A stretch of 64,000 nucleotides of DNA from Nemophila menziesii (Eukaryota > Streptophyta > Magnoliopsida > Boraginales > Hydrophyllaceae). The stretch's first letter is position 1; every line of letters begins with the position of its first letter. Made by a program: the position numbers and the translations under genes. The DNA lies in NCBI GenBank assembly GCA_029959085.1, contig JARWIR010000005.1, positions 37,751,350 through 37,815,349 on the forward strand. The letters are read 5' to 3'. Shown here piece after piece: positions 61,425 to 64,000 of the stretch. Below the pieces are notes generated by a model, which did no database searches, had not been told where the DNA came from, and saw only the letters and a program-made list of their open reading frames with translations.

Positions 61425-62888
61425 AGACCCCCAACTCAAAGTTGTATTGTCCCGATACAAAGAATAAGAACATAGGGAAAACTCTAAATACACCTACTAC
61501 AATTAAGCACAAGAGTAGAAGATAGAAGTATGTGAGTTTTAATATCAAAGAAACTACTTAGCAAGTTTCATGTAATAATATATACAAACTAAATTACCTA
61601 TATACTTATCATACAAACAATCAACACGGTTTAAGTTCAAGATTAGACTAGCTTCGCAATGTAAGAAGGACATGTATTTCACTTAGTTCATCTATGGAGG
61701 CTATATATTGTTCATCGATCCTAACAAAGTCTCCAATAATCCATCTAACTACTCTCTATTGGTTCATTTTCTCCTAAATCACATAGTCCAAAATCATAAG
61801 GTCTTTAAGGTTGTAATGTTAGGTTTAGGGACGGTATGATCGTATATTTGGATAATTTAGAGTGAGATTTTGGCTCTCTCCTCACTAGCCACCAACGAAT
61901 CGCCCTAGAGTTTAAGTTACTCTCATAAGATGTTCTCACTCAAACCCAATGATTTGATGCACTAATTAGCATCCCCAATAACCCAATTTAAAGCATCAAG
62001 ATGATCAAATAAGAAATTCCACTTTGCCGGTCCTAATCATATTCAATCTTTTCATATTAATTTTTTCATTTTGTAATATAGCTATGATTTTCTTTTTGGT
62101 GTGAGATATCATGCTACTTTTTCTGCATATTTTATTTCACTTTTTTTTTCTCATTTACTTTTACCCCGGCAAAGGGTTACAATATAAAACAGTGAATCAT
62201 CATAAATATATAGAGAAAAAATACATAAGCTCAAAAACCCAACCCAATAATATTTTCCATAAGGTGAACCCACTACCCCAAACTATAGCTCTAAAATGAC
62301 TGTCTATACATCGCGATTCGATAGCTAGTCCTATGGAAAAGTCCTAAAATCTAAAGGGTATGGCTTATAACCTGGCTAATAAAAAGGATTTAGAAAGGCT
62401 AGAAGGGTCTAAGAATGATATATAATAAATGGACAGAAAGCTAAAAGGCAACAAGGGGCTTATCAAAGAACTGCCTTAATCACTTTCTAAACTATGCAAT
62501 TTGGTTACTTTCCCACCTCTAGCACATTCATTAAATGGGTTTATCAACTAGCTCTGATCTCACGGCTTATACACCTCTCAAGGCGTCTTCAGATCAAACA
62601 TACTTCTACCGCATTTCTTACTAATCTCTTCTTTACTATCAATGTGTGTTTCCTGTTCATACTCAAAGCATATACAATAATTAGCTTATAAACAAATTAC
62701 TTACTATCATTAACTCACTAAGTTTATTCTTTTAAGCCAATAAACACAATCTACATCTAATCCCATCTAACAAAAATTTTAATTTCTACTAAAAAGCAAT
62801 AAAACACAAAAAAATGGAGATGAGGGACAGCGAATCCCCACCCCCAACCCAAAAATGAGTCGTGTCCCCACGACTCGAAAAGACTATA
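61425..62888 (-). mobile_element. Internal region beside LTR F, then unassigned sequence
   Basis: The first 500 bp match the internal pieces of the D/E element, with the same linkage GGTCTTTAAGGTTGTAATGT to CTCTCCTCACTAGCC. Beyond about 61940 the sequence has no counterpart in the D/E copy; it may be internal sequence deleted there. No gag or pol motif is visible on either strand. Confidence 0.5.
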
Positions 62889-64000
62889 TGATGTCTCCCT
62901 AATTGTTCTTATTTTAGACCCTTGGGAGACATCATTTTTGGTGTTTATTTGATTAATATGATAGACTTTTGGACTAAATTTGCAATAATCCGGAATTACC
63001 TTTTTATTTCTAGCATTTTTAATTTATTAAACTTTTGCGCGTAATATTGGTATTTTTAGTGTAAAGTTTACAGGTTTTAGATGTTAGCTAGGAGAGGAAT
63101 CCGAGGAGAAAGTCAAAGATCGTGAATTAGAGTCAAGACTTGAAGACAAATCCCGAAGATATTATTTTTAGAGCTGAAAATCCACTTTCCAGGCCATAGA
63201 TTGCTGATTTCGAGGTGCTTAAGCGATGATTTAGCCGCTGACCTTTGAAGAGAAATCATTCCTTATCGAGTTACGGAACTTTAGCAACTGGAATGAGGTC
63301 AATCGGAGTTGTAACGCATCGGGAAAAGCTGTTTTAGTGAAGGCCTATCATCAGTTACGGGATTTTGGGCTTAGAAAGTGGGCTTGGACATTTAATTAGG
63401 CTTTTAATTTTTGGTCCAAGCCCTAATCCGTTTTTCTTATTATAAAAGGAGGTCTGGACTTCTATTTTACAGACAATTCACTTTCCACAAGAAAAAAAAA
63501 ACACCAGAGAAGCTACAGCAGGAAGAAGGGAGAAGCTACAAGAGCTGGAGTGGGTCTATAGCTCCGTTCGTAGTCATTCTTATTCCGAAAATTAGGTTTT
63601 TCTTTTATTTTAATTTTGTACGAACATGAATTCCATTTCTTTTTATTTAGTTTTTAATTTTAATATGAGCTAAATTTCCATTAGTGCTTGAGAACAAAAC
63701 AATGGGTGAATCTTGATTTTATTATTATAACGAATGTTGAATTTGGGTTTTTATTGAATTAAATTAAATTAGGGCTTTTACTCTTTTCGACAATTTGTGA
63801 ATGTTTACTGATTTTAGAGTCGCGAACTAAAATTAGGTATTAGTATCTAAGCTATTCCATATATGTGGCGTATGGATCATCCTGACGGGGGGTTTAGGTA
63901 CAGAAATAATTGTTCAATCTAGGATAAAAACTATTGATTCTGACGAACTTAGTTAATCCTAGGGCCAATGTGGTAATAAATCTTAATCATCCAACGGTGG
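62889..64000 (+). mobile_element. Long-LTR family, LTR copy C, cut by the window end
   Basis: Starts TGATGTCTCCC after CTATA and includes the 5' hairpin (GGGAGACATCA), a TATA-like TTATAAAAGG at about 63441, and the GTGGCGTATGGATCATCCTGACGGGG stretch shared with B. Its 3' end lies outside the window, so solo or full-length status is open. Confidence 0.8.

Overview
The window is nuclear DNA of a flowering plant. It is AT-rich, its genes are split by GT-AG introns, and its four confident genes are all plant families: a DUF1295 membrane protein, a DRP1-class dynamin, a type-B response regulator and the blue-light receptor FKF1. Non-LTR retrotransposons with zf-RVT and RNase H tails, tRNA-derived SINEs and long-LTR elements fill the space between genes. 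A eudicot is likely; I cannot name the species. No operon, CRISPR array, phage or intact tRNA/rRNA gene is visible.

Layout. 0.4-1.5 kb: DUF1295 gene (+, 3 exons). 3.0-6.3 kb: DRP1 gene (-, 16 exons, 622 aa, all phases consistent). 6.5-15 kb: repeats, including an array of hairpin units, a minus-strand LTR, a long A+C-rich stretch, a GC-rich non-autonomous element and a LINE RNase H fragment. 15.6-17.2 kb: type-B response regulator (-, 5 exons), with a second copy of the GC-rich element about 250 bp upstream of its start codon. 19.6-26.7 kb: nested repeats, where a minus-strand LINE is split by a minus-strand LTR element that is itself split by a plus-strand solo LTR. 27.1-40.4 kb: two related plus-strand LINEs in tandem; the second holds two solo LTRs, each with a perfect 5-bp target duplication. 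40.4-51.5 kb: a third GC-rich element, SINE and LINE remnants, and an (ATAC)n microsatellite. 52.2-54.7 kb: FKF1 (+, 2 exons, 622 aa) with an evening element 116 bp before the ATG. 54.9-55.6 kb: a Mutator-type MITE with a 9-bp TSD, then two SINEs of one family in opposite orientation, each with an intact 16-17 bp TSD. 55.6-64 kb: LINE and copia-like relics and two more copies of the long-LTR family.

The four genes do not form a pathway. FKF1 (photoperiod and clock) and the response regulator (cytokinin signalling) are regulators; DRP1 acts in membrane fission and cell-plate formation; the DUF1295 protein is an uncharacterised membrane enzyme. I found no convincing new multi-gene system. The strongest observations are the dated nesting of mobile elements, the SINE inverted pair and MITE just 3' of FKF1, a LOV cysteine codon split by the only FKF1 intron, a duplicated possible splice donor at the 3' end of the response regulator, and a family of GC-rich elements with palindromic subrepeats. 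Coordinates of mobile elements are exact where a TSD is stated and approximate otherwise.
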